A program made the translations under genes and the position numbers. From NCBI GenBank assembly GCA_030522415.1, contig CM060118.1:30803651-30867650 (forward strand): a DNA stretch of 64,000 nt, read 5' to 3'. Positions 1 through 11,460 of the stretch are shown here, piece after piece. Source of the stretch: Channallabes apus (lineage: Eukaryota; Chordata; Actinopteri; Siluriformes; Clariidae). Each line of letters starts with the position of its first letter. The stretch's first letter is position 1. A model generated the notes under the pieces. It ran no database searches and was not told the origin of the DNA. It was given only the letters and a program-made list of their open reading frames with translations.

Positions 1-735
1 TCCTCTGACACAAGTTGCAAACCTCCTCAAATGTGGTGAATTTCACGTTTCTACAAAATTCCCTCTCTGCGCTAGAATCCGTCAAAAGTGGCCTCAATGT
101 TAAGTCTATGGGATCGTAGTTATTTGGGAATTTCGGGAAAACTGTGCGTCGGATTGCTTCGGAAGTCTGGGGCAAAAAAGTTCTCCCGATCGAGCCGGAC
201 GCAACGGTGTATCATACGTGGGTGTCGTCTCAAAGCTGTCCGGCGTGGAAGGGTCCAAACACTTCTATGGGCGGTTAATTGCCCCCTGCGGTTAATTGCC
301 CTGCGGGTGCAATTAACCGCCCAGCCCTGAGAAGAGTCAGAGCACCCAAGTCCCGAATGAGCCGCACGATTTGATACCTCATTCATGGGTCTAGGATGGA
401 CGGTGCGGGACCAGTGATTCGCCAAAAATCCCCATTATAAGTCAATGGGGCAAACTTGGGGACCTCTCTTGCCCCGGGGGTAAAACTTATACCCTTGTTC
501 GGGGTTTCTTCTGACACAGGTTGCGAACCTCTTCAAATGTGGTGAATTTCACGTTTCTACAAAATTCCCTCTCTGCGCCACAATCCGTCAAAATTTGGCC
601 TCCATGTTAATCTATGGGACTTTTCGGGGTGGTTAGAAAAGTCATAGCACCCCATTCCCGATTAGGCCGCACGATTTGACACCCCATTCATGGTTCTACG
701 ACAAACGGTGCGGGACTAGTTACGCGCCGAACTTT
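1..735. repeat. Dispersed repeat, two diverged copies in direct orientation
   Basis: Bases 3-107 are repeated at about 508-606 (shared words include GTGGTGAATTTCACGTTTC and AAATTCCCTCTCTGCGC), and bases 330-422 are repeated at about 636-729 (shared GCCGCACGATTTGA and ATTCATGG). In the second copy the two blocks are nearly adjacent, while the first copy carries about 220 extra bases between them. The sequence has many CpG sites and short 'CTATGGG'/'CAATGGGG' words that recur between blocks. The open frames here are not protein-like. I do not recognise the family; it is either a tandemly arranged mobile element or an old low-copy satellite. Confidence 0.75.
269..322. repeat. Perfect 14-bp inverted repeat (potential hairpin)
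   Basis: GGGCGGTTAATTGC at 269-282 is matched by its exact reverse complement GCAATTAACCGCCC at 309-322. A third, direct copy of GCGGTTAATTGCC lies at 288-300 between the arms. It sits inside the extra segment present only in the first copy of the flanking dispersed repeat, so it could mark the end of an inserted element. Confidence 0.8.
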
Positions 736-1440
736 CATACGGAAGAATAAGAAAAAAAAATAAAAATAAGTTTGCAAGATAACAATAGTACAGTAGTGCT
801 GCTTCGCAAGCACCACTATTGATGATGGTGATTATGATCATCATCATCAGCATCATCATCACTAACATTACTTAATTTTAGTTCCATAGCTATTAGTAGA
901 TAATATGATCTAATAGTGGCACCTAATCGTAGTTATTTTATTGGTTAGTATTTATGCATATACACACTTGTACACTCATTTAGATCTAAGCACATTTATA
1001 ATAGCATGCTTTAGGGAGAACTGAAGAACCCATGTAGACCCCAAAAGAACATGTGAAAAGTCACAAACAGAATAACTGCACTGCAGGGTTAAATTAGAAA
1101 CCCTAGAGATGTGAGTAATAATAATAATCATAATAATCATAATAATAATTGTACCATATTACATACTTACCATGTCTTTGCCAAAAGTCAGGAAAAGTGC
1201 TGCAAACTGATGTCTGTTCACGCTTTACAGAATAATTTTTCCACAGAACTGTCTTTATGCATGCTGTGATTTAAACAAACATGCAGATTCCAATTTTGAA
1301 AGATAGCAACACGGTAAGCAGGAAGATGACATGCTGATCAAATCAAACGTGGAACGCTGTTAAACTTACATAGAATCAGATCATGATGGAATAGAGGAAT
1401 GAGTTTTAAAATTAAGCATAGTAAGCCTTAATCGTGGTGA
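736..1440. other. Unique AT-rich stretch, no gene seen
   Basis: AT-rich DNA with short CAT/ATC trinucleotide runs near 825-865 and AAT/CAT runs near 1118-1150. No protein-like frame, RNA gene or recognisable mobile element is visible. Confidence 0.6.
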
Positions 1441-1492
1441 AAGAGGGTTTATTTATTTATTTATTTTTATTTATTTATTTATTTTTTTTAAA
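1441..1492. repeat. (TTTA)n microsatellite
   Basis: Imperfect tandem TTTA units ending in a T run, followed by ordinary AT-rich DNA. Confidence 0.9.
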
Positions 1493-1729
1493 GTCGATTA
1501 TTCTGGATTATGGGCAACATAACATGTAGAGATCCTTAAAGCTTTCACTGTGAATGGACATGGACAGGAAATGATATTGTCTTCTGCTTTTTTTCTTTTG
1601 TCTTTTTCAGACCACAGCAGGAAGACGTGGGAAACCGGCAGCGGGATGACTGACAAGCACAAACGTACATACCACACCACAGCCCTCGCTCTTTTAATGG
1701 GTTTGAGGGCCTGTGTGTACGTGATTCTG

Positions 1730-1732
1730 TGC

Positions 1733-1781
<49 letters not shown>

Positions 1782-2053
1782 CAAGAGCTTGAGTAAAGGA
1801 CCTACTGAGCAAGATCTTGAGTAAATGATTGTGCGATTGCGTGTTATGCTTGTTTTTCATTATACACGGTTGTAGAAGTGAACAGTACAGTAGTGTTAAA
1901 TTGTATAAATGTATTTGTATATGTGTACGCGCGCGCGCGTGTGTGTGTGTATAAATCCTAAACTGTTGAGCACTTAGGAATATAGAGACAAATATAAAAA
2001 AAAGACAAGTGTATCTGTATGTGTGAGCAGATCGGTTGCTTGTACATGACAGT

Positions 2054-2091
<38 letters not shown>

Positions 2092-2170
2092 TTTTAGTGT
2101 GTGCATGCATTTTTTTGTGTTTGTACAAGCATGCCGGTGGTTTCATGTGTTAAATGTGTGTCTGCAGTAC

Positions 2171-2241
<71 letters not shown>

Positions 2242-2337
2242 CAGAGAGCAATGTCATGTTTGATGGAGAACTGTAAGGTGATGACAGACCTTAATCCCGT
2301 GGAGAACATACATGTTGGAACAGTCTCATGACAGGAT

Positions 2338-2402
<65 letters not shown>

Positions 2403-2407
2403 CAGAG
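1730..2407. repeat. GT/GA microsatellite cluster
   Basis: Five arrays lie within about 680 bases: (GT)n then (GA)n at 1734-1782, (CG)n(TG)n at 1927-1951, (GT)n at 2055-2090, (GT)n at 2172-2240, and (GT)n then (GA)n at 2338-2407. The apparent proteins rich in TH or CV on both strands are translations of these repeats and not genes. The alternating purine-pyrimidine CG/TG block is a classic Z-DNA-prone sequence. Confidence 0.95.
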
Positions 2408-2410
2408 AGT

Positions 2411-2909
2411 CACAGATTCTGCTGAATTGCAGTAAATGAATTCTGAATGCCGCCCTGAAAAGTATCTCATTCACAGATGAGCCGTCTCACGAATGGAAAA
2501 ATCCATTGAGGATTTTTAAGGCAAGCACCGCAGGCTTGGCTCTTCACCCCAGCGTGCAGCTTGTATCGGCCCTTTTTCAGCAACAAGGTGTCTTCGCCTG
2601 TGTTTTCGAATGTCAAATCCAGGTCAAATCTGGAACGGTTCCACACAAAAGTCGTTTACAGTTTGTTTAAAATACCAAAATTCGGCTGCCAGAGATACCA
2701 GGCTTGAGGTCTTGTGGGTTCTGCCACCAAAATATATTTTCAACCAACCAAGATATTTTCAAGATTTATTATATATTAAGAAATGAAATGATGCAATCAA
2801 ATATTTAAATAAATATTGCATCTGTGAATCAATGGTTCAAAGCATAAATAGACATTTTACTAAGCAGCTGCAACAGAACTACTTCATATCTAAATAAATG
2901 TTTTGTGTC
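2411..2909. other. Unique stretch, nothing recognised
   Basis: Mixed-composition DNA between the microsatellite cluster and the Harbinger-like element. No coding frame, RNA gene or repeat family is recognised. Confidence 0.5.
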
Positions 2910-3214
2910 CAGGGGGGTGTTCTTCGTACGTCGCTAACTCAGTTAGCTGGATTTGATTGTTGTGGATTTGTCCTGATCTTGGATTGTTTCGTTCTCCGAT
3001 GCTCATCTCGCACTTGTTGTCATAGCAACATGTCCGTAAGCTTGAACCTGCTCGGTAGCAGGTTTATTTCATGTAAACAGGATTAAGGCTGCGCTCCTGC
3101 CGGGTTATGATTGGTTGAAATGGTGAGGTCACATCTGATTGGTTAAAGAGCGCTGACGTGGATTGACTCACGTGGGGAAAGAAAAGTATCTTGCATGCAT
3201 ATATACGTCTTGCC

Positions 3215-3216
<2 letters not shown>

Positions 3217-3291
<75 letters not shown>
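3217..3291. repeat. (TA)n microsatellite, about 37 units
   Basis: Uninterrupted TA repeat inside the Harbinger-like element and directly left of the nested inverted repeat. Poly-YI frames here are artefacts. Confidence 0.95.
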
Positions 3292-3293
<2 letters not shown>

Positions 3294-3296
3294 GAT

Positions 3297-3450
3297 ATCA
3301 AATATTATATTAGAACATAAATTCATAGGTTTTTTATTATTATAATAAACTCTAGGCACGAGACAGCCCTCAAGACCATTAATTCAAATTCTTGTATATT
3401 GTTTATTTTGTAACACATTTATTTTTCAGGGGTTCGTTATAAATATGCAA

Positions 3451-3501
<51 letters not shown>

Positions 3502-3707
3502 TGTATAATAAAAATATTTTTTTTATAATGAAAAATTGGACAAAACTAATTTTATTATAAAGTAAACAATATAAAAGTATACATGTTTTTGAAAAATTTC
3601 TATTTTCCATATACAACATATTTATTTTCATATTTCTTATTTTATTTTATTGTCTCATGTAATTTGTAAAACATATGTGCATATTATGTTCTAATATAAT
3701 ATTTGAT
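3297..3707. mobile_element. Nested element bounded by perfect 24-bp inverted repeats
   Basis: The 24 bases at 3297-3320 are the exact reverse complement of 3684-3707. The similarity extends outward with a few mismatches to about 33 bases (left arm beginning ATAATTGATATC, right arm read inward as ATAATCGCTATC). About 360 bases of AT-rich DNA lie between the arms, including (GATA)n. This is the geometry of a short MITE. The family is not recognised and no clear target duplication is visible because (TA)n and (GT)n flank it. Confidence 0.6.
3451..3501. repeat. (GATA)n microsatellite
   Basis: About 12 tandem ATAG/GATA units lie between the arms of the nested inverted repeat. Confidence 0.95.
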
Positions 3708-4050
3708 AGCGATTATGTGTGTGTGTGTGTGGGGGGGGGGGAATCCATGGCAGGGAAGCATTTCAGCGCATAACAGGTGTTACAAAAAAAATTGAGTTTG
3801 TTCTTTTGTCATTTCGTCAACCAATCAAAGGGCTTGTGATCAGTGTTTCTACTGTCGATGCATATCGCCTTTTAAACCAACGCACGAACGCGCAATAATC
3901 CTAGACAACTCAATCCGGCCAGACTAATCATCAACAACAGGTGTGCTCGAAGAACCAACTTAGCCAGGTCTTAATTAGCACGATGATCTCATCTTAGATG
4001 TGTCAGTTCATCCCGGATGTTTCAAGCAACGTACGAAGAATACCCCCCAG

Positions 4051-4530
4051 GGATGCAATTATTAATAACAGCTATAAACAATGATAAACTATAATACATT
4101 CTCAAAGTATATATGCTAGGTTGCACGTCTTAAGAAATTCTAGCACCAGATCAGCTCTCAATCCAGTATAAACCAGTGCAGAAAAACGGTTTTCACTGGA
4201 TCACCAGCTCTGGAACCAGCTCAGTTTTTTGGTGTAAAGAAGTGGTACATGTTGTGTTGTAGTGCAGTGTCTCTTTGTAGTACGGTTCAGGGACAGTCCT
4301 ATCATCAGAACTCAGCAGTCTCTCCTCTGCCCTTGTAGATTTGGCCCCTCTTGATAAGCAATCAGTCCTAAATATAGTGAGCTATTAAAGCCAAAGGCTA
4401 TTTTCTTCTACCAATCCAGAGTGTAGAATACGGCTTGTGTTTGTGGAAGTCCAATCAGCAAAAACATACACTGTACATTTTTAGAGCAGATGCTAAGACA
4501 GACTTAATGTAGTTCAGACACTGAAAGTGG
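4051..4530. other. Unique stretch, no gene seen
   Basis: AT-rich DNA with a few recurring ACCAG/CCAGCTC words near 4140-4230. No supported feature. Confidence 0.5.
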
Positions 4531-4532
4531 CG

Positions 4533-4552
4533 TGAGAGAGAGAGAGAGAGAG

Positions 4553-4593
<41 letters not shown>
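4533..4593. repeat. Compound (GA)n(GT)n microsatellite
   Basis: GA repeat at 4533-4555 passes directly into a GT repeat to 4593. Confidence 0.95.
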
Positions 4594-4595
<2 letters not shown>

Positions 4596-4635
4596 ACCTT
4601 TGCATGTGTCTCACGGTTGGATGTGGTGGCTGTGC

Positions 4636-4790
4636 ATGTTATGTCCCCATAAGCATGGGAATATCTGATAGTTTCGACATTGTGAGGACATTTGGCTGGT
4701 CCCCACTAAAAAGGTTTTGGTTTCCTTTTGGTTATTGAGGTTAAGATTGGGGTTAGATTAAGGTGGAAGCATAACTGTAAATAAGTACCT
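4636..4790. repeat. Dispersed 'GGCTGGTCCCCA' repeat fragment
   Basis: Contains ATGTCCCCATAAGCATG, TTTGGCTGGTCCCCA and a GGTTAAG/GGGTTAG-like run. This resembles a repeat often seen in fish genomes with paired 'GTCCCC' words. A second, shorter fragment with the same TGGCTGGTCCCCAT core lies at 17078-17145. Ends and family are uncertain. Confidence 0.5.
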
Positions 4791-4831
4791 TAGTAAAATT
4801 TCAAATGACAAATTTTCTTCCAAATTTACCC

Positions 4832-5204
4832 CAGGGCCGGTTCAAGACAAGACCACATGGGGGGGCAGTCAGAAATTTCAATGGGGCATCGTGGTCTATC
4901 ATTGTTTTTTCCCCAGATCATATGACCTGGGGGTCGGGGGGGGGGGGGGGGGAGTGGGAGGGGGGATGCACGCGTTGAGATCATCCGACGGGGGGGGGCT
5001 GTGAAATCTAATACCGTATTGTGTAGTGTCCCTTTTTACGCGAATTTTTCCGCTACCGCAGATCATTTTATCAACTTGTTATTGATTCATTTTGTGAGTA
5101 TATTAACATGTGCTTTCTCAACATTTCAAAATTTTTATTTGAGGGGGCAAGACATTTATTTGAGGAGGCGCTGCCCCCTCTTGCCCCCCGCAGAACCGGC
5201 CCTG
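4832..5204. mobile_element. Non-autonomous hAT-type element (373 bp)
   Basis: Starts CAGGGCCGGTTC and ends GAACCGGCCCTG, a perfect 12-bp inverted repeat. It is flanked by ATTTACCC (4824-4831) and GTTTACCC (5205-5212), an 8-bp target duplication with one mismatch. CAG-initial ends with 8-bp duplications are typical of hAT. The interior has long G runs at about 4930-4970 and 4990-4998 with GATCAT words, and CCCC-rich sequence near the right end. No transposase frame. Confidence 0.8.
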
Positions 5205-5253
5205 GTTTACCCTCACAAGGATTCTTCACACACTCCAGGGCTGCCATTCCCAT

Positions 5254-5254
<1 letters not shown>

Positions 5255-5324
<70 letters not shown>
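5255..5324. repeat. (CA)n microsatellite, about 35 units
   Basis: Uninterrupted CA array; a shorter one follows at 5498-5521. The histidine/threonine-rich and cysteine/valine-rich frames across it are artefacts. Confidence 0.97.
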
Positions 5325-5327
<3 letters not shown>

Positions 5328-5833
5328 CGAGAGAAAGAGCTGGAATAAAGCTGTGGTTCAAAGATTGATGGGACCAGCTGAAAGATTTACGCTTGTTGCT
5401 CTAAGGCTATCTGGGTCACACCTCAGTATCGAGTGCCCTAGGAACGTTACAGATAGTGCATATGATAACCTTTCACCTGACAGACCTTCACTTCATGCAC
5501 ACACACACACACACACACACATGCGCCTCAGGCCAACTCTGGACAGCTGAAAAGTATTTGCAACATTTTCTATATAATGTGTGCAGTATGTTTATGAATA
5601 CGAATTGTGAGGTACAGTAAACGTATCCTGTATATAAATCAGCACGCTAATGTAAACCTGTGGTTTGTGAGCTAAAAGTCAAATCGATGTTATAGACAAT
5701 TAATCTTCTAACCGGTCAGAATTTATCCAACAGCACTGGTGTATAAGGAGTGTTAAGATATGGAGATTTTAACCATTAATTTAGTCAAATCAATAAGCTA
5801 TTAAACTAATTAAACACATTATTCTGTAAAGCC

Positions 5834-5971
5834 CATCTGCCTGCAACGCATGTCTCTGGACTGAGGAAGAAAACCGGAGTATCCTGAGGAAACTTCACAC
5901 ACACACAGATCGAAACCCCTAACCCTGGAGGCATGGGGTGACGGTGCTAACCACTAAGCCACCATGCCGCC
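5834..5971 (-). mobile_element. Old DANA/mermaid-like SINE fragment
   Basis: On the minus strand this retains the tRNA-like head (plus-strand GCTAACCACTAAGCCACC near 5947-5964) and the conserved core (plus-strand GTCTCTGGACTGAGGAAGAA, GAAAACCGGAGTATCC). The 3' half is missing and there are many substitutions compared with the young copies in the window. Confidence 0.7.
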
Positions 5972-5974
5972 TAC

Positions 5975-7347
5975 ATCCTTCATGATGAACTAAACAGTGG
6001 TGTCGCCAGGACGGAGATGCAGTTGTTTGTCAAGTTGATGGAACATACAGGACAACAAGAACACACCGGTTCTGTCAATCCTTTTTTTGGGGTGAGTTAT
6101 TGCCATGCGTGAAAAAACAAACAAACATGCAATTTGGATCCATGGCAGAGAACGAGATAAAACTGAAATAAAAAGAGAGTGATAGTTACAAGAAGCAGAG
6201 ACAGTGGGATGATGATTCAGTCTCCATGTGACGGTTTTCAACATGAACGTCTACACTCTCCATCTCGTCACAGCCTCCACACTCGGGACTCAACCAGAAC
6301 AGCTTGGCTGAACTTTACCAGAGCAGTCAACTTGACCACCATGTCACTCGCCAAGACCGCACTGAGGCTTCCATTACCGGGTAGGCCCTACCTGATCGTC
6401 TCCAAGGGGATGAAATAAGCATTTTGGCTCGGCGAGACAGTGCGGCAGGAAGAGATGCATTCTGGGAACTGTGGTTTGCCAGCAGGGGGGGAGCTGGATG
6501 AGAGATGAAGGGAGTGGCCCCTTGGCCTGGTTTACGGCTCGCTTGTCATTGCTGCAGGCTTGCTGGCAAGGCAACCAGCATTTTCCCTCGGGTTTGGTGT
6601 TCATTCTGAACATAATCCTGGTGCAGGCTGTCATTTCTGCAACCTCCAGCTTTTCTAAAACACTTTTTTTATGTTGCTACTTCCTCGGGCTTGCGTGTCA
6701 CTGTGTGTTTGTATTTAGCTTTGAGGCCAGCCATAACAAAATCTCAAGCTTCTTTTCTTAGCCATCGACATTTTGATTAGCATGTGTGTTGGTGATAGCG
6801 AGAGCGTGGGTAAATCTGACTGCCTGCTTGTTTGATACCTCTTCCGTCCTTGAGAGTTTGAACAGAGTTTAGTCTGGCGTGATATTCTTTTATTATTATT
6901 TTTTTTCTCAGAAGAAAATTCTTCCCACTCGGTTGATCAGGAGATTCAAAGCTTTTTAACATAATTCATTATAACCTTCAAATCAAAGGCACTATTCATC
7001 ACATTGTGCTTTGGGTTTGAAACTTTGGTGTATTGCCCCTGGGGTTAAAGAATTGTCCCGAAGTATTTTAAACACAGAAACTGGGGCTGCTTCGATTAAC
7101 TTCGAGTATGAATCGGTCCTTTCATTTGACCGTAATAACTTTTAAACCAGTAAGACAGCTGGCTGTGAGGGTGTATGAAGGAGTCGGTAACATTTTCAGA
7201 AATGTCCCTGTATAACATCCTATCAGTCTGCTCTGATACACTAAAGGACAGAATATTAATACGGATGAAAGAAAATGTCTTTTCTCTGAGCAGCCTCTAT
7301 AGACTCTTCCGTATTCAATAAAAAAGGCTGGGGAAAAAAGCCTTTTG

Positions 7348-7349
<2 letters not shown>
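5975..7349. other. Unique stretch, no gene seen
   Basis: Mixed AT-rich DNA. The 6,420-6,640 part is more GC-rich and repeat-free with short frames on both strands, but these have no recognisable domain or convincing splice context. Confidence 0.5.

Positions 7350-7419
<70 letters not shown>
7350..7419. repeat. (CA)n microsatellite, about 35 units
   Basis: Uninterrupted CA array. The minus-strand 140-residue frame that crosses it is mostly poly-CV and is not a gene. Confidence 0.97.
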
Positions 7420-7420
<1 letters not shown>

Positions 7421-8021
7421 CAATGTGCTGGAGTCTGAAACATGAACGGAATGCGAAAAACTCCTGTCTATCAAGCTGAGCGACCATTGTTGGTTCCTTC
7501 TGAAACGGAGGCGGTGCTTTTCTTCGAAGGCCCTTTCCATCCACTCACGAAAACATTTACAGCCAAGTTTAACACTGAGGTTCTAAACCTATAGTTAAGT
7601 CTGGAACTGCTAAAGAGGGATTTTATGAGGCCAAACCTTGAAAACAAGGATCACATGACAAAATTAGAGACTACTAAAAATATATAGCCTTCCTATGAAT
7701 TGAATTTGAATGCTGTTCAGGCGTTCTCGCTTTGTTTTTCCCTTTTCTTTCTTTGTACAAAGAGAGCATTTGGAATTCATTCCTGAACAAATAAAGCTGC
7801 TCTTCATTTAATAGGCAATATCTCTTCATCATACAATTTTTAAGCCTACGTTTGAGGAGGCCTCGTTATAATGTCATACCTCATTAAAGACGAGGTGTTT
7901 TTTATGGATCTGTGGGTTGGCTTGCTCTAAGTGAACTTCAGGCTTCAGGCTCCTTTGTGCCTTGCGAGTGAATACCTGTGCAATTGTGCAGTGTTTAAGA
8001 GCCTTGAGAGAATGATAATAG

Positions 8022-8062
<41 letters not shown>

Positions 8063-11000
8063 CACCAGTTTACTACTGCCTCACCACAATCAGCCCACAT
8101 CTGAATAACTTTCCTACAATCGTACTCTGACTAATGTTACTCTGAGGATTGTGCAAAGGTCGAAACGAATGCATCCATCACGCGGTTGAAGTCTCCCAAA
8201 CCGTACTGTCACAGACCAGAAACCGGAAGTACTTTACAAACAAACTGCTCTAGCAATGATTAATAGTGCTTTTAGAAATCACAAAGTCGCCTACTCCCTT
8301 CATTCCTCCCTCCTTCACACACACGCTTCTCAAGAAATGTAAACACAAACATTGTTCATTGTTCCCGCTCAGTGTTCCATGCCTGCAGGAACAATAGGGG
8401 AGTTCTGGAGATCACTAAAAGCCCTCGCTCAGGCTTTTCCTCTACTTGAAATGACATAAGCAGGTGCAATGATGGGCTATCACATTTCCTCACTAATCTT
8501 TCTCATTTTTAAGTTGACTCCCTCACGCCGCTCTTTCTCTCTCTGTACTTTTTGTTTCCTGACACTGCCTGTGATGGTCACACACACTCGGATTGATGTC
8601 ATGATCTCCGTCATGCTCACCTGCTATGGCGTCACTCATGCAGGTGTGAGTGTGGTGTGACCATGTGATTGATTTTGGTTTTCTCAAAACCCATTTCGAG
8701 TGTAACTGAGCCCGTATGGTCCTCTGCTACAGTTGCCTGGAAAACACAGGGAACTTGATCGCATACTTTCTTCAACTTATGTACAAGGCTGGAACATTTC
8801 TTAAAAGGGAAATAGAGGACCAATTCTCAATTTAACTGTTCCCTAAAGCCGAATTTCCCTCAATTGGATTACTGTTTGCCGTGATCTACTGCTTGCCACT
8901 GAGCCAGTCTATAGCTAGCTGGCAGAGAATGAATAGACATACCAGATCGCCATCTGTTCTTCAGTGGAAACAAAATAGGCTTTTATGTAGCATTTCTTCA
9001 CCCAGCTCTGCCTTACATCCTTAAACAAAACTTTTCAAGCTGTGCCCGATGCACTTTTGAGTGCGAGTTTGATCCTAATGCATGCGGTGTGCGCCGTTGA
9101 AGTGAATCTCACATTTGGGCCCCGTCAGCACAAAATTGGTCTGCCAAGACATTCTTCCTGAACTAATCAAAATTGGACATTACCTGGATTGTGGAACGAA
9201 TCACAACTTTGAGTCTCCTTTCACTCTTCCTTTATCTGCTCTCTCTTTCTTTCTTCTCTTTGACGATTGAATGTCCTCTTTTTGGAGCCTATGCAAGGTA
9301 GAGTCCTGAGAATGGCCAGGCTGTACAAATAGGTAAATCTCAGGAGGATCAAAATTGCCTCAGACTTGACCTATATTCTGAATTCAGCACCTCAATGCTT
9401 TACAGATACACTTAAATGCAAAGCCAGAGCTTAGAAGCGCTTGGAACCTAAGCCTTTGACCTGTTGATAATGACCTTTAATCACGGATTAAGAGCAGTTA
9501 TTTAAATAGAACTGCTTGAGCTAGACAAAACTGGTGTAATCAATTCTCCTCTCCATAAGCCGAGTTGGGATAAATCATGTCATTGTGGCATAAGCAACCA
9601 CAACAAAAGCAGAAGAGTGTTTAGCGAACTCTGTAATCATTTGATGAATCACTTGATGATTCAAGCCAGTCCTTAAGTGCAAAAACTCCTTATGTTGATC
9701 TTCTGGCCAACTTAAAATTATACCACGTGGAAAAAAAATCCTATAATTTCAGTAGGCTAGTTTTAAGGTAAGGCTCATCATTTCATCATTTGACTTCTGT
9801 ATTCATATTTGTTTGTTCATAGTGCATATTTTTTGTTGTGGCCAATGACCAATAATATTTAATTAATGTTTTTATATTATTACATAAATATAGAATATTT
9901 ACTTGAAGCACCTGATTGAGAAAGGACTTTTATATATTTTCGTAGATTATTGCGTTTGCCCTCTGCTCTGATTAGTCAATTGGTCTCGTGTTTAAAAAAA
10001 AAAAAAAAAGGACTAATGATGAAAACAGATGTTTAAAGAGAAATTTTATTAGATTTTTATGCTATACTTTATTTATGATTTTTTTCTTTTTAAAGATGTG
10101 TCATCTGGATTCATATCTAATCAGATCACCCGGTGTCAAAATGTGAATTGCCAGTATAAACCAAAACATAACCACTTCAAATTCATGTGTTTTATTTTGA
10201 GCCATTATCTTATCATTATGGTTAGGCCTCTAATCTATGTTGAATACCCCTATTTTTTTTGTGAAAATATTAAATAGGTTACGTTGAGCTAAGATACAAT
10301 AAAGTGGAAAGTAATTCTTGTTTGTTGCTTCACATTTAATTCATTTTCAAGAATAAAAAGAAAAGCTTAGAAATTAGAAATCTATACATTCTCATTTTCT
10401 TCCATCTAATGCCTGTATGCAATGCCTGTATGTCAAGCAAATGTTTCTGTATACTTGAGTATTAAAAGTTCTTCCATATAAAATAAAAGACCTTCTTTGT
10501 GTACCTAGAAGGCATGAACACCACCTAATTTGAAAATGTGGAGGTCTGTTTTGTTGGCTAATGGCCAGAATTAGCCTAATTCACTAGGCAAAAAGTACAA
10601 TTCTAGCTAATGGTATACTGTATGTTACTCATATTTTTTTTAGCTTAATTTTATTGAATTTAATTCAACAAAATTTTACAGAATCAAAAGAAAATTATGG
10701 AAATGAATATGAAATGTGTGAGAAAATATGTATAAATCAAATTTTATTTATTAAATATTTGTTCTGTTTAAAACTTGAGATCTAACAACTTGTTTACCTT
10801 TTTTTTTTTTTTTTGAAGATACTGCTTAATTTTGGCTGAATATCTCCACTTTCAATCGAGGAAGATTTTGACACATTATCTATGGTTTCACTTTAAGTTA
10901 AGTTTTCTGTACTTTTTCCTCCATTAAAGATATAAGATAAGATCAAATATGAGATTAATCCCACGTGTAGGAGCTCAAATGTTAAAACGGAATGAGAGTA

Positions 11001-11107
11001 AGAATCATAACGCAGAATAATCAGTACGTTCATAGGGTTATGAGTTTACTGTTCATACTTGGAACTTGTACTAGAATTTCACCATAGCTTTTATTTTTCA
11101 TGATGGC
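7420..11107. other. Unique AT-rich stretch, no gene seen
   Basis: Contains a (GA)n run at 8024-8054, poly-A at about 9993-10009 and poly-T at about 10799-10815. Composition becomes strongly AT-rich from about 9.7 kb. No protein-like frame longer than 90 residues, RNA gene or recognisable mobile element is seen. Confidence 0.55.
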
Positions 11108-11139
11108 TTGCATTTACTTTTGCATACAAAAATGACAAT

Positions 11140-11225
11140 CCCAGGCGAGGTGGCTCAGCGACAGGAACATCTGATCCTTGAAAATCGACAGGCAACTTGC
11201 CACCAACTTTTGCATTACCACGATA
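11140..11225 (+). pseudogene. Mariner-type transposase fragment (N-terminal helix-turn-helix remnant)
   Basis: A short plus-strand frame reads GEVAQRQEHLILENRQATC. The same core EHLILEN appears on the minus strand in the mariner derivative near 55.3 kb, and the two DNA segments are visibly similar (both contain GAACAnCTGATnCTTGAAAATC). This resembles the second DNA-binding region of SETMAR-type mariner transposases. The match is short, no terminal repeats were found around it, and the rest of the 90-residue frame is not recognisable. Confidence 0.4.
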
Positions 11226-11460
11226 CACTGAGCATTACCACGATGGAGTTACTGTCTGTTGAGATGAGTAGGTCATTGTGGGCCAGTGTGTGCCGTGTGC
11301 ATGGTATCCACGCCAACATCAGCGTAACCATGACACTGGTACTTACTGCCTTAGCAATGGAAAGCTGCAACATACAGTAATCACATTTGCTTGTCTCTCT
11401 CCTATCCAGAACAGCAGTGATGTGTCTTGCTCTAACACTCTGACATGGTGCCCCATATAA

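Larger units (their letters stand above)
2913..4047. mobile_element. Harbinger-like non-autonomous DNA transposon (1,135 bp)
   Basis: The left end GGGGGTGTTCTTCGTACGT and the right end, read on the other strand as GGGGGTATTCTTCGTACGT, form an inverted terminal repeat with one mismatch in 19. The 3-bp word CAG flanks both ends (2910-2912 and 4048-4050), as expected for a three-base target duplication. G-rich ends with a 3-bp duplication fit PIF/Harbinger. There is no transposase frame, so it must have been mobilised in trans. The interior holds a (TA)n array, a (GATA)n array and a second inverted repeat, suggesting nested insertions. Superfamily assignment is inference from ends and duplication length. 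Confidence 0.65.

Noticed and set aside
1498..2474. Minus-strand frames of 202 and 126 residues rich in HTHTHT and LSLSLS
   Set aside because: They are direct translations of GT and GA microsatellites with no domain or codon pattern of a gene.
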